Assembly (NCBI GenBank): GCA_025618425.1
Contig: CM046844.1
Span: 3,907,177 to 3,971,176 of the forward strand
Reading direction: 5' to 3'
Origin: Heliocidaris tuberculata
Taxonomy: Eukaryota; Echinodermata; Echinoidea; Camarodonta; Echinometridae
Length of the DNA: 64,000 nucleotides
The notes under the pieces were generated by a model. The model did not search any database, was not told where the DNA came from, and saw only the letters and a list, made by a program, of their open reading frames with translations. Every line of letters starts with the position of its first letter. Position 1 is the stretch's first letter. Positions 47,906 through 60,694 of the stretch are shown here, one piece after another. Both the position numbers and the translations under genes were made by a program.

Positions 47906-48312
47906 CCCTTTCAGGACAATTGACCACATTTTGTGGTTTGGCTCAATAACTTTTGATCCAGAGCTCTAAAAAATATACCAATGCATGAGTAGAAAGAGCA
48001 AAATTTTCTGCACACACTATGTCCATTTTTATTGCATGACCATATTGCATTTGATGCCAGGAATTTTAAAAACAAGAATAAGCTTTGAGATCCTTAAATT
48101 GGCAACACATTGAGAGGTTTAAAATCATTGTTTTTCATCAAAATTGGCAATTTCTTTCAACTATTCAACAAATTTCTATCCATGTATATTGTTTTTCAAA
48201 GACATTACACCTTATTAGAACCACGTAGCACTAAAAGAAAAATATAATTGTTGCCAATTTGAAGAACAAACTTGATCAAATTAACCCTTAAATAATTCCT
48301 GTCCTGAAAGGG
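47906..48312. mobile_element. piggyBac-like MITE (copy B)
   Basis: Equivalent of 34792-35199, with TTAA flanks and the CCCTTTCAGGACA ends intact. Confidence 0.8.
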
Positions 48313-49291
48313 TTAAGTTAATTATAGGCTAAATTGCAAGTTCAGTGTATGATAACAGAAGGACGATACAGGTAACAAACCAGTATTATGTAACAGGGAA
48401 CAAAGAAAGACATCCCAACGGAGTGAATAGGCATTGTCTAGTGCAGGTGTCAGGCCACCGGCCGAGGCGCGCTTAATAATCTCTCCACAATGGAGAGTGT
48501 TCTTAGAACACTCCGAGTCATGTGCATCATAACAACTTTCGAATGACTAATGTTCACCCTTTGAACTCTTGGTAATACAATGAATAACCTATGTTTAACA
48601 CTCCTACAAAATATCAACCCAATCCGACAATTCATTTCATGGCGGTTGCTATGGCCTTTGATTCACTCTCTATTGATTTTCTTTCTTGTTTTCTTGCTCC
48701 GCACGCTTGAATGGCCCCTCTGTAGAACAGCTGAGCTGCAATGGCTGAGCAAGGCGATCCTTCCAATATTATTTTCTCATGTTATCATGTATGTTATTAT
48801 ATATATGTTTTTATAATTGGTAAATAAAAATAAGAATAGTCTACCCTTAAACATTCGTTCCTGCCCTTCAGCTGAATCTTTCAAAAGAAATCTTAAAGCT
48901 CATGTACAGTATTGGAAGCAAAAAGGAAATTGGAAAGAAACATGTTAAACATAGTCTCATGTTGTTCTCCTTGTATCAAAAGATGTCTGTAAGAGATCAT
49001 TTGGTATTCCATTTATGATTTCTGGTGAATTTCAGTTTAAATATCTGTAAGGAATGCTTGATCACATGCCATTATGCTACGACCCTTCCACCCCGACGGC
49101 TCCCCGCACAGCAATCTTGGGGCTTCGCATAGAGACAGCGTGTGTGCGCTACTCATCATTGGTTTTACACGTGTGTTTACAGTGTATAGCACATGCTACC
49201 TTTGTTGGGATTTTACGTGCCTGTCCCGGCACATAAATTAGTTTTTGCCTCTTATTTGTTTAATATTGAACTTTAGGAGGCGAAATCTTCA

Positions 49292-49539
49292 CAGTGTCTT
49301 AGTATTGCTAGTATCTCGCTATTTATCAACAAAAATTGAAGAAATCTGACGAACAGTTTTTGAGGGCTTACCAAAACTTGACATGACCTTTAAGACTTAT
49401 TTGTTTTCTCTATGATTGGATTTGGTTGTGTGCACTTGGAGAGCAAAATAATTACTTTGTTTCATTTTTTCTTATTGTAAAGCGCCTTGAGCATGTTTAT
49501 ATGGAAAGGCGCTGTATGTATGTATGTAAATCAATCAAA
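49292..49539 (+). mobile_element. LINE 3' end fragment (copy B)
   Basis: Equivalent of 36180-36427, with the same AAGCGCC ... GGCGCT hairpin tail. Confidence 0.6.
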
Positions 49540-50282
49540 TCAAATATAGGCCTCAACTTTAGAGCTCATTTCCTCCCTAACTGATACCAGCAAACCTATC
49601 TTACAAGCTCTTTTCGTTCGCTAAATCAAAAGGGTTATAAAGTTTCAAGTTTAAAGCTGAGACTTTGTTCTATCCAAATAGAATAAATTCAGATTTGTTT
49701 GTTTGTGTGTTTGTTTGTTTTGTTTTTGTTGTTGTTGTTTTTTGTTTGTTTTTTTGTTTGTTTGTTTGTTTTTCGGGGGGGGGGGGACTTTTTGGTGGTT
49801 TTGTGGTGCCGGGTCACACATGTTCAAGGACGTTTTTTGTTTAAAGGGCCCTGTCCAAGGGTCCCCGCCGCAATACTCGCAATACACGCGAATACACCCC
49901 TCCCCTTCCTTTTCAGTCACATAACAGAGAAAAAAGAGAAGGTGAAAGAGGGTGAAAAGAAAAGAAAAAAAATCATTACGAAAAGTATGCGAATTCGCTG
50001 GCTCGCAATTTATTCATTTATTTTCATTTTTAGATTACATGCAAACATGATACTCGGTTGAAAGGCATCAGCCCCTCCCACGAGAAAATATGGCCATACG
50101 CCAGGATTTGATCATAAGTGATCTGTTCTTTTATTTACGGGTGTGAAAAATTCGGGAGTGGGAAGGGGGTGGGTCTTGAAGTTCTTGACAAATTAAAGTC
50201 GGTTTATTTTTAAGCTTGTGCATGCAAGCCGGTGAATATAATTTAGTCAAAATTAGAAGTGAAAATTCAAAATAGAAGTCCT

Positions 50283-50793
50283 GCCCCCTCCCCGAACATG
50301 ATTAACACATATCAAGCAATCATCTTCTTCCTTTTTATTGTGGTTCTGGACATGTTTCAGCTTCCCTAACTGGCAGTAATGTGTGATAGTCTAATGATCC
50401 ATGTGCGAGCGAAGCGAGGAGCAAAAGTTTTCAGACTTTTTCGTAACGTTGAAGTCCTATGTTTGTGCATTTTTTTACGGCGATATAATGAAAATGACAA
50501 GAGAAACTTAATTTGGGGAATGTCGAAAGATATTTTAATTCGTGCTTTAAGAGGGCACATATTACGTAGAGAAAGGGGTAATTATCAGAAGGGGGAAAAG
50601 GGCACGTATTAGAAGGGAAAAGGGGCACCTATCAGAAGCATAAATGCTCTTATCAAATGAGAAAAGGGCACAAATTAGACAGAATTAGGGGCATTTATCA
50701 AAAGGAGAAAAGGGCACCTATAAGAGAGAAGGGGAACAGTTTTCAGAAAAAAGGGTACTTCAAAAGTGGTCCCCCCCCCCCTGCTCCCACGAG
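50283..50793. mobile_element. Inverted relative of the TGATAAGTGCCCC element (copy B)
   Basis: Equivalent of 37170-37680. Confidence 0.72.
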
Positions 50794-51799
50794 AGCGCCG
50801 CCTCTGCCTACCCTCCAAGGGCGCTAAAACCCGAGGGGCATTTGGTGTCTGTGTGTGTTGGGGGGGGGGGGACGTCTAGGAGCAACAAAATTCCCAAGAT
50901 ATCGTATTTGTGGCGGGTGTCACACGCACACACACACACACACACACACACCCACACAGAGGGAAGGGGGAAATAATATCCAACTTATACTTTTAACTAG
51001 GTACATGTATATGACATTGGGAATGCACCACATGACTTCCCAAGGTTCTCGAGGGGAAAGGGAGGGAGTTAGGAAAACAATGTTGTGATGGCAGATGCAA
51101 ATTATCTCGAATTGTCAGGGAAATGAAAAGGAATTATATTTTCGCCCACATTGATTTTAACTTGAAGAAAATTATGAGCCGTAGATTTAGAACTCCAGTA
51201 AGAAATTGACAAAACGGTCCAAGTCAAAATAGAGTTTGTGTCGCAGACTTTAATAGGGGAAGTATGGGGAAGGGAGTTAGGGGCAGGATTAAGATTAACA
51301 ATTTTTCTCTACCTGGAAATAGTTTTTCAGAATACTGCTGACTGGCCGTATTCTGAAATACTATGGGGTGGCGAAGGAATCAAGCTACAGGGCCAAGAAA
51401 GTTTTTTCCTGATGTGTTTTCCTCCCCGGAATATGAAAAAAATTCGTGAGTTTTGTCTGATTTTCAGAATAAAGATGACTTAAAAACATTGCAATGTAAT
51501 TGATCGACGTCAATGTTTAATAACATAAAACAGAGTCGTAATTACGATAGCCACAAATATATTGTTTTAGCTTGTATGATCCTTCCATCGTCATGGAAAT
51601 TAAGTTAAAAATAACCATGTACATCAGTCTGGGATTATTTAATCCCCTTATTCGAGGAAATTATAAATGATATGGAGAGACAAAGAACGAAAGAGAAGAA
51701 ATGGAAAAAGTATTGAAAACAGGAGAAGTCAAGAAAATAAGATAAAGAAGACTATAGAAAAACAGAGGGGGAATCATATCAACTGCACGTGGCCTTTAG

Positions 51800-52502
51800 T
51801 TAAGCACTTTTTTATAGGGTGCTGCCATCAGTTAGGGTTTGATATATTTCAAGATATGTATCATACACTGAAGCCCCTACTCTGTGCAATGAAAAGCTAC
51901 TTCAGTGAAAGGCTTGTCTCAAATTTTGCATAGAGCTATATAGTTCGAAGAAGAAATAATAATGGGGATCGGACCTATTGTGTTGAGTTGAATGCATGAC
52001 GGATGAATAATGGGGAGACGGCTGCGTTCGAGCAGCGTCAGCGTTTGTTCTTATGATGAAAAGACAGGAAGTCTATTGACTACTGATATAAAGAAGTAAT
52101 AGGAGAGAGAGAGCCCTACTGCTAGTCCCTGTATAAACTGAACTTCCCTCAGTGACATAACAACATGTTATGCATAGGCGGCTATTACAGGACTCAGGCC
52201 GACAGCATGGACTGATGATAGTATTGATTTGATTTGGTTTGATGGATTCATGATATATTCTAGAGTAAAAATCCCCTCATTATACCATACTTGCCTCTTC
52301 GCTACTTTTTTGCTGCATATCTAGATTAGATCAAGCTAGAACGACACGCACTCTAAAAAAAAAATGCTCATGCGGACAAATATTATTGCCTGCAAAGGGC
52401 TCTTTTTGTATTTAGTTTTAAATGTAATTTTCAATTCGATAATTTAAAAAGACATAAAAAAACTATTTCTAATTATCGTATACTAGTTTCACTTTCTGCA
52501 GA
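51800..52502. repeat. Copy-B equivalent of 38688-39388
   Basis: Near-identical to copy A and diverged from 56437-57140. Confidence 0.8.
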
Positions 52503-53474
52503 GACGTCGCTAGAAAATTTTGAATGGGAAGGGGATGACGCAAAAATTTTCCGACAAATCTTTAAGGTCTGACACTCAAATTTGCCTACAAAAAATGCCG
52601 CACCCTAAGCTGTACCCACAGAGTTCAGTGGCTGGCTAACCCAATCCCCCCCCCCCACACACACACACACACACACTTACACATAGAGAGAGCTTGATCA
52701 TACCGGCCAGGCGGCCACTATTCTAATCTAAATACAGAAGTTACATAATTATCCTGGCTGCCCAAATATTTGAATATTCTGGCACCTCGCTACCTGAATA
52801 TGAAGTGTTGCATTGTTGCCCGAATATCGGAACTTAAAAAATCATCAGGGGGAGGGGGGGGGGGGGCGCAGCCCATTATCGAAGGGGGTGCCTTTTGTCC
52901 GAATATTAACTTTCCACTATTTTTTTTTTTTGGTGGGGGGTAGCAGAAACAAATTTCCCAGATATATTTGTGGCGAGTGTGGAACCTAAAATTTAAGCAG
53001 TGGAAAGGAGAAAAAATAGCCAACATTAAATTCTAACTATAGGCATATGATATTGGGAATACACCAAAGGCCTTCCCAAGGTTCTCGAGGGAAGAGGGGA
53101 GAGGGGGTTAGGACCAACAACAACCAAAATGATAGCAGATGCAAATCATCTAGAATTGTCAGGAAAAAGAAAACGTTTTATATTTTCGCCGACAGCGCTT
53201 TGAACTGGAAGTAAGTTTATGGGGAACCGCTGGCCCTCTAGATCTGTAGGGTCCATCGAGGAATGGGAAAAGGGGGGGGGGCAATAAAACGGACCCCGGC
53301 AAAAAGTAATAATATGTATATGAAAATTGTATCCCGGAATAAGATTCACTGTATTTTTTCTCAGTCACACGAGAAAACATTCCATTTCACGCCCAAAATG
53401 AATGGTAAATGAATCGTAAGCTAATTTCAAAATAATGCCGACTTTAAAAATATGACGATAAGAGTTATCGGCAG

Positions 53475-53742
53475 CGGCGTCGATGGGGGGGGGGGGGGGG
53501 GCTTGAAAAATCATACTCCCACTCAAAATTGCTGTCGGCAAATGTGCTACCTCTGTCGGCAAATGTGCTACCTCTGTCGGCAAAAAAATGAGGGAGAAAA
53601 TGGGGAGAGGGAAGAGGAAAGAGAAAAGAAAAAGGAGAAAAGAGAAAGGAAAAGGGAAAGGGGGAGAAAAGGAAAAGGAAAGGAAAACTAAAACAGAAAG
53701 AAAAGAGGGAAAGGAAAAGGGAAGCAAAGAAAAAGAAGGAAA

Positions 53743-53773
<31 letters not shown>

Positions 53774-53775
53774 TC
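53475..53775. repeat. Poly-G plus purine-tract repeat (copy B of 40360)
   Basis: Here the TGTCGGCAAATGTGCTACC block is an exact tandem pair, whereas copy A has one diverged unit (TGTCGGAAATTGCTACC) before it. This is one of the larger A/B differences. Confidence 0.7.
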
Positions 53776-54485
53776 CTCGCTCTCAAAAAGTGAATAGATA
53801 ATATTCGGGCAAAATGCGTCCCCTTCGGAAATGGGCTGTACATAGCCCCCTCCCGAGGATTTTCAAAGTTCCGATGTTTGGCCAGCCACCACTTCATATT
53901 CGGGTAGAGAGGTGCCAGAATATCCACATATTTGGGTAGTGAGGTTTCCTGATATGTAACTTCTGTACATTTTTACTAAGAAAAGTTTGTTGTTGTTGTT
54001 GTTGTTGTTTTTGTTTTGTTTTGTTTTGTTTGTTTTTTTAATTTAGAAGTTGAAAAGTTGATATTCGGGTAAAAGGCGTATTAAAGCCTATCCCCTTCCA
54101 AAAATGGGCCCGTATGATCATGACTTCTACACTATATGCGATTTTCTTGTATCATTATGTGAATAGGGTGTACCGTGTAGCATTTTTGGGCAAATTTGGG
54201 TGTCACACCCTAAAAATCTGTTGGCAAATTTGGGTGTCAAACCCAAAATTTTGATGGCAAATTTGGGTGTCCCACCCCATCCCCATTCAAATGTTCTAGC
54301 GATGCCCCTGGATATCGGCGTTGATTCAATCTTCATTCCTCTTTCTGTCTGGACTACAAGATCCCTTATCTTTCATAAGCTTTTGTTTTGCCACTTTAAT
54401 ACCATTTGAAGGCGAAATCTAGGAAAATCTGTACTGTCCCTTTCCTATTTAATGGTTTTTAATCTCCGACTGTATACTTGAAATA

Positions 54486-55146
54486 CATAGGCGTAGCCAG
54501 GGGGGCCCAGGGGGCACTGGCCCCCTATTCAGCCCCTAAAAAAAAAGTGAGAACGAAAAAGCAGAAGTGAGAGACAAAAAAAACTAAAATGGCGCTATAG
54601 TCGAGTCGTTACCTTTCAATCACAATTTGCTAAAACGTCAAAGTTTTCGCGCTTCGCGCGGGAAGGGCGAAATAACTCCCCCTTCCCTGCACCCACAACC
54701 TATTACATACAGTAAAATATTGCGTCCAAATTATTGAAATGCAGTCCGAGCGTCGAACTATAACTTTCCGCCAAAAAAAATTGTTTGCTACGAGCTGTTA
54801 TTTCTTCTCTCAAATTTGTTAAAACGTCATAGCTTTCGCGCTTCGCGCGGGAGGGGGAAAGTCCCCCCTCCCTGCACCCACCCCTGTTACATTGCATTAT
54901 TGCGTCCAAATAATTGAAAAGCGGTCCGGGCGTCGAACTAACTTTCCGCCTAAAAAAAGGTGCTGCGAGCCGTTATCTTTCTCTCAAACTCCCCCTCTTT
55001 TCACGCTTTGCGTGCTAATCACCAATTTCGCACGCTTCGCGTTCTCACAACCCAATCCCCCTAAAATGAAATCCTGGCTACGCTTTTGGATCCTTCACGT
55101 CTGCCCCCCCCCCCCCCCCCATTGAAAAATCCTGGCTACGCCAATG
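54486..55146. mobile_element. Complete hAT-like non-autonomous element, 661 bp
   Basis: The ends are CATAGGCGTAGCCAGG and the complement of CCTGGCTACGCCAATG, with a perfect 8-bp target duplication TTGAAATA (54478-54485 and 55147-55154). Inside are two tandem units of about 200 bp (54614 on and 54819 on). Each has AAAACGTCA, the palindrome CGCGCTTCGCGCG, CTCCCTGCACCCAC-type sequence and ATTGCGTCCAAAT. A poly-C run lies near the right end. Confidence 0.9.
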
Positions 55147-55154
55147 TTGAAATA

Positions 55155-56436
55155 CCACGCCATGCTCTACTCATATGGCTCAATAAGTTTCACTTCTTTA
55201 AAGTACACATTCAAAGAAAATCACAAATATGATAAATAATGTATCACTAGAAACTGGCAAGTTAACAGATAGCAATCGTATCAGTTTAAAGTCCACTACA
55301 TATCAGGTAATTAAACAATAATACAAATAAAACTACCTCCCAGCATCTGCGATATACAAGCGCTTCGCCAAAAAAATAGCAATGTTTCAATGACTTTAAT
55401 AAAGGGAACAATCCTGTCCAAGCAGAACGACGTCCCATAAAGAATGAACATAAGTGCTGTGCAGTTATTTCTCAAATTATAAAGAATTTAGTGTATTCAA
55501 ACGTGCCCATATTTCACACCATTCTAAAATGCGAATGAAACAGATTCTGATTACTGAAATCTTTTGTTTGTAAATATATAGGATGAGGGTTAATGAACAA
55601 TCAAAGAAACCACACTTTCAAATTGAAAAGCCCGCTGAATGATGGCAAGTACGGTATTTATCCCTCATTCAACGCCGAACGTCCAGCGGTGTATGCAGCT
55701 GTGAATGAAATGGCGTCTATTTTGTTTACAAGCAACTGATTCCTTTATTCTTGTAACGCTTCATTTTCCATCCAAATAAACCCATGCACGGGGTTTAGAG
55801 TGAGGCAATATATGGATTAAACATAATAGACTAATGCTAGTGAAGTGAAATAACTGAAGAGAAGATGACAAAACAGGCACTTAAAATATGTGAGATGTTA
55901 TGGGACATCGTCTGCTTGTGCAATTAACGTCCTCCCTTTGATGTCACACATTTCAGCGGCTTTCGGAGAGCTGTTCAGGTGCTATGTCGGGGCTGTATTT
56001 TAGCAATTTGTAATTGATAATAATCATTACTTCGAATGTTTGCAAGCGTCGAATTTTGACAAACTTGTCCGGTCTAAGCTTCACCTACGCAATAATGAAA
56101 ATTAAGTCAGTTTTAAAAATCAATGAATATCTACTTTAATACACTACCCCCGAAAATCAACACATGTGATGTAAGAAATAGCTCCAGTACCATTATGACT
56201 ATGATGATGGTGATGATGATAATAATAATAAATAATAACAACAACATCAAAACCATAAGGCTAAAGCTAATCACAATCTTAATCATAATAATCACGATAA
56301 CAACAATGACAATACTGATAAATAAAAATCATGTCTATATTGACATTTGATGGGTAGCCTCATCAGTATTTATACTGATGAGGCTTGGGGCAAATTAATT
56401 ACTAACCCAGCATTGAAAGCTACATTATTAATACTT
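55155..56436. other. Non-coding stretch
   Basis: AT-rich with no gene. It contains ATAATAATAA-type simple sequence at about 56215-56330 and the hairpin at 56356. Confidence 0.45.
56356..56385. repeat. Perfect 13-bp-arm hairpin
   Basis: AGCCTCATCAGTA, a 4-base loop TTTA, then TACTGATGAGGCT. No U-tract or gene end is next to it. Confidence 0.85.
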
Positions 56437-57140
56437 TTTTTGATAGGGTCCTGCCATTACATCAGTTAGGGTTTGATATATTTCAAGATAATGTATCATA
56501 CACTGAAGCCCGTAGTCTGTTCATTGAAAGGCTACTTTGAACAGTGAATGGCTTGTCTCAAATTTTGCATAGAGCTATAGTTCTTCGGAGAAATAATAAT
56601 GGGGATCGGACCTATTTTGTTGAGTTGAATGCGTGGGACGGAGGAATAATGGGAGGAGGCGGCTTTATACGTGCGGTCGATCCGCGCCAGCGTTTGTTGT
56701 TATGATGAAAAGACAGGAAGTCTATTGACTATTGATATAAAGAAGAATTAGGAGAGAGAGAGCCCAACTGCAAATCCCCTGTTAAACTTCAATTGTCCTC
56801 AATGACAAAGTAAAGTGTTATTATGCATAGGCGGCTATTACAGGTCTCAGGCCGACAGCAAGGACAAATGTTAGTATTGATTTGATTTGGGTTGATGAGT
56901 TAATGATATCATAATAAGATATTCTAAAAGTAAAAATCCCTCATTGTACTATATACTTGTCTCTTCGCTACAATAGTTATTTGCTGCATATCTAGAAAAT
57001 AATCATGGAAACAATTTAATATCATTACATATGAAGGGGTCTTTTTGTCTTTAGTTCTAAATGTAGTTTTCAATTCGAAAATTCAAGACATTCAAAACTG
57101 CATTTCTCATTATCTTATACAAGTTCATTTCTCTCGTTTT
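56437..57140. repeat. Diverged third copy of the 38688 segment
   Basis: It matches 38688-39388 and 51800-52502 in order, with many substitutions and indels, including a replaced block around GGCTGCGTTCGAGC (copy A) versus GGCTTTATACGTGCGG here. Confidence 0.8.
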
Positions 57141-58790
57141 CCTTGCCCTTAAATTATAAGTAGATTTTTCCATCATCATTCAGGTCTTTAATTTCTGATA
57201 TTGATTATAAGAACGCGTCAGTTCCGGATGCGTTCTTATGCACCACGACATTTCGCTAAACTACCTAAGGCGAGCTCGGAAAGTCGTGCATCAAACATTC
57301 TTATATATATAATTGTACATTTCATAGGATCATAACATCTATCTCTACGTAGAAAACAGTAGCCAACTATATCTACCAACTTGTATTTCAATCATTTTCG
57401 TTTTGGATTCCATGTGTTGCAAATACCTAGCATCCTAGAAACATCATTAGTTAATCAGTTCAATCTGGACCTTCCATTTGAAATATTCAGTCTGTTATAT
57501 GCAAGGATCATGTTCAATGTCAATGGGTTCTTGTATTGAATATGTCTAGACTGCATATTTCGTTGATTCTATTCATTAACAGTAGAACATTCTTCAATAC
57601 CTTGATTGTGAGTCTGATTGAGTCAGTATACACTGTCCTTTGAGAAGCCGCCTTCATGTTCATTGATTATACCTGACCTACCGTGAATTTGGAGGTCACA
57701 CACCAACAATTCAAAATCCAACATTTCAATGTTGAAAAAAAGAACCGCACCAGAAACTGGAATATGTTTTTCGAAGTCCCTCTCCAACGCAGACATGAGT
57801 TCATTGTACTTTTTAACCGACACTGTTTCTTGTTACTTGAAACAGCAGGTAGCCAGGTACCATAATACATGTGGTTCTAAGTTAGAACTCTATATCATGG
57901 CTATACGAAAATGGTTTTATGTCTTCAATGTTTATATCTAAGGGTTCCATCGTATGTGTGCATTGTGGTGAAAGTTTTGATTTTTTTTATGTTGAGTAAT
58001 TAAAAAATGACACTGGCTATCGCTGATAAAAAAAAATACATGAGTATAACTCATGCAATGGGATTGATTGCGCGGATGAATATGTTCCGTAATTATTTAT
58101 TAATTTTGTTACAAATGCCCCAGCCCCAGCTATCCATCTTTAAGTCAGCATAGATCGATGTATCAAAGATACGTCTACAATTTGGAAAACAGATCCATTT
58201 GCTGCCTGAAATAATTAATAGTTTACCATTTAATGTCATTGTATTTCCATTTACGAAATCATGCATATTATTATGGCGATTATACCAGCACTTTATACTA
58301 GGCAATGCAGGCCAATCCACAAGCGAAACATGTCTTTCCCTACTCCCATTTACAAGGTGGCACAAGTCTCCCATGGGTGGCTCAACTCTCATTATGAGTA
58401 TGCTCAACTCTCCTCATCCTGCGGGAGACTTGCACCATTCGACAATTTTTTTTTTTGATACGGACTACTACTCTGAAATGCAATCACCTTGAATATCATA
58501 ACCCACATTGTATTATAACATAGGAGCTAAATTTCAAATGAGAAGAAATTGTCCAACCCACAATGCAGGTTTGGGGAAATATGACCCATTATGAAAAAAG
58601 TGGCTCAACTCTCCTGGATCTCCCCTACCCTTTTCCCGACTGTAAAACAGCCCAATTTGTTTTGTAAATCAATGTTATTTTCAGAAAAGATAGTCTTGTC
58701 TTCTTAATTGATATAATATACAGGACATGATGAAAATGGTTACTCCGATGCAAAATACGCACGCGCTTCAAAATCATCGGATATAGGTTT
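57141..58790. other. Non-coding stretch; possible inverted relative of 31455-32160
   Basis: No gene was recognised. CTTATGCACCACGACATTTCGC (57238 on) is the inverse of GCGAAATGTGGTGCATAAG (32148 on), and GGATCTCCCCTAC (58617-58629) is the inverse of GTAGGGGAGATCC (31459 on). GTGGCTCAACTCTC motifs recur between. Both ends match but the interior is poorly conserved. Confidence 0.45.
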
Positions 58791-58983
58791 TAGTGGAATC
58801 GTACAGTCTGCGATGTGTTGCGACTGCGATCCGATTGGGCTCGCAGTCGCAGAGCAATCGGATCGCAGGGCTGCGCATACATCCATTGTCTTAGCTTTTG
58901 CGCATTTAGACGCGTATTCACTTTTTTACGCGTCGCGCGCACACCAAACCATGAGATATGAAGATTTATACAACACCTACTAA

Positions 58984-59142
58984 GATAATATTTCTCTACC
59001 TCTGTTTTTATCTGTTTATGTTGAAGTCAATACAAAAACATAAAGGACATGTATTGGTGAAAATTCAGGAACTAGGATTCATACAATTAATAATGATAAT
59101 ATTGAATGACTTTTCTTTCGTGGGACACAGGGTATATCGCCC
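58984..59142. mobile_element. Inverted copy of the 21312 element, part 1
   Basis: TTTCTCTACCTCTGTTTTTATC through GGATTCATACAATTAA to AATATTGAATGACTTTTC and GTATATCGC is the reverse complement of 21420-21590. The rest of the palindrome is found only at 60695-60755, so the copy appears split. Confidence 0.75.
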
Positions 59143-59173
59143 CCGGGGGGCGATATCCTTGGCGTCAAATTCT

Positions 59174-59325
59174 ACCCCTAAATGGCGTAAATGGCGTAAG
59201 ATTATGTAAAATATACCCCTAAATGGCATAAATGGCGTAAGATTATGTAAAATATACCCCTAAATGGAGTATGACAATGTAAAATAAACGACGTAAATGG
59301 CGTAGAACAATGTAAAACGTACTAA
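59174..59325 (+). repeat. Tandem repeat, 41-bp unit
   Basis: ACCCCTAAATGGCGTAAATG-type units start at 59174, 59215 and 59256, followed by a more degenerate part. Confidence 0.85.
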
Positions 59326-59329
59326 TGCA

Positions 59330-59620
59330 AGGGCGTAGAAGCTTTTTTTAAGTGGGGGGGGGGGGCTGAAGCACATTTCAGACAAAAAAAAAAAAAAAAA
59401 GGTCATCACCATTATTGGGGCATCTTTTTTACTCAAAAATTCTCTGACAGACACCCCTGTCATGGGCAGCGGAACAGGTGGGGGGGGGAGGGGGGCTGCC
59501 CCCCCCCCCACACTTTTTTGAGTGGACACGTTTAAAAAAATCCCCGAAAAAGGTTCAAAATTGTCATTATTCAAGGGAAATTAAATCAGCCCCCCCCCCC
59601 CCCCCCACTTTCAAAAACGC
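59330..59620. repeat. Poly-G/poly-C rich block
   Basis: Several mononucleotide runs (G at about 59354-59367 and 59479-59495, C at about 59499-59509 and 59590-59606, A at about 59384-59400) separate short unique pieces. This resembles a cluster of degraded MITEs; the open frames here are artefacts. Confidence 0.5.
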
Positions 59621-60694
59621 TCTGCGACCCCAGCCTGTTTTCCATCAATACAGACAAAATTTCAACTCAGGTATACATGATATAGGTACAGTGGTACTCT
59701 GGACAGGCAATTCCAACTACAAACACACAGTTGAGAGTTGGACAAAGTCAAAGTAACTTCCCTGGAATTTCATGGATATGGAAAAATATGCTTCTTCACC
59801 TGTTCTTAATTCCATTAAAAAAATATCTAGACCATATGCAGTCAATCACAGATAAATGACAAAAAAAGACCTAAGATGAAGCTAAAGAGTTCTAAAAAAA
59901 AACTAATAAAAAAATGCTTGGTCAAGTACTTTTCAGTTTGCATTGAGTGAATGCGCCACACTACCAGTAATCACCAAAAGTTAGGCCCCTAGGGCTGGGG
60001 AAGAAGTCCCCCTGCTCCCATTGGAATTTACTTTCCAGCAGGTTTTCTTGCTCACCGTTTTACATCAATTAATCAACAAAATACTAATTCTACATTACCT
60101 GGATCATGGGAAATGAGAATAAAACTGATTTTGGACTCATTTCTAGAAGCTACAACTACTTCTTGAAAGCCGAATACCAGTAATTGGGGTTGTGATTTCT
60201 GTCTTGCGTGATCGAATTGACAACATGTAGCAGACAGCTTATGTATACGCATACTGCACTGCATAGGCCCTGTGCACTGTGCCAGCGCAAAGAGGGTACA
60301 TTGACAAGATAATGCACTTGAACAGTCTCTATGTAGTATAGCACCACCTGTGAATGCAATACGATATGCACAATCATGACAATGATACAGGATGAGCGTG
60401 CGTAACGTGAAAATGCCATGCAATATACTGTACGATGTATGCGCGCGGATGGACACAAGAATCTACGCAATATACCGCATGTAATGTATACACAAGATAG
60501 GAATTACTAAAAAACGTCGAAGAACTAGCTGAATGGTAACCCTTTTTCTCAAAAAACGTCGAATGTGAGACTGAAAAATACCCCTTTTTCCCAAAGACGT
60601 CGTCGACGCCTTGGGTCGGAAATCCGACCCTTATTCGACGTTTTTTTGGACACGCATGGGTACCAACAACATTTCCGAGTGACCCCCCCCCCCC
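59621..60694. other. Non-coding stretch
   Basis: No gene was recognised. Around 60510-60650 there are repeated AAACGTCGAA / TTCGACGTTT motifs, some in inverted order. Confidence 0.4.

Larger units (their letters stand above)
41941..54566 (+). repeat. Large direct duplication, copy B (starts at the N gap)
   Basis: Collinear with 28853-41440 at an offset of about 13.09-13.13 kb. It starts inside the hAT right end and, unlike copy A, continues past GAACGAAAAAGCAGAA into the rest of the 54486 element. That is a dovetail-overlap geometry. Confidence 0.95.

Noticed and set aside
28853..54566. True tandem gene or segment duplication
   Set aside because: The breakpoints coincide exactly with the N gap on both sides and the geometry is that of an end-to-start contig overlap; an assembly artefact is the simpler reading.
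57623..57870. Minus-strand frame beginning SVKKYNELMSALERDFEK
   Set aside because: It looks protein-like but has stops immediately upstream, no ATG, no homologue that I recognise, and lies in a probable repeat.
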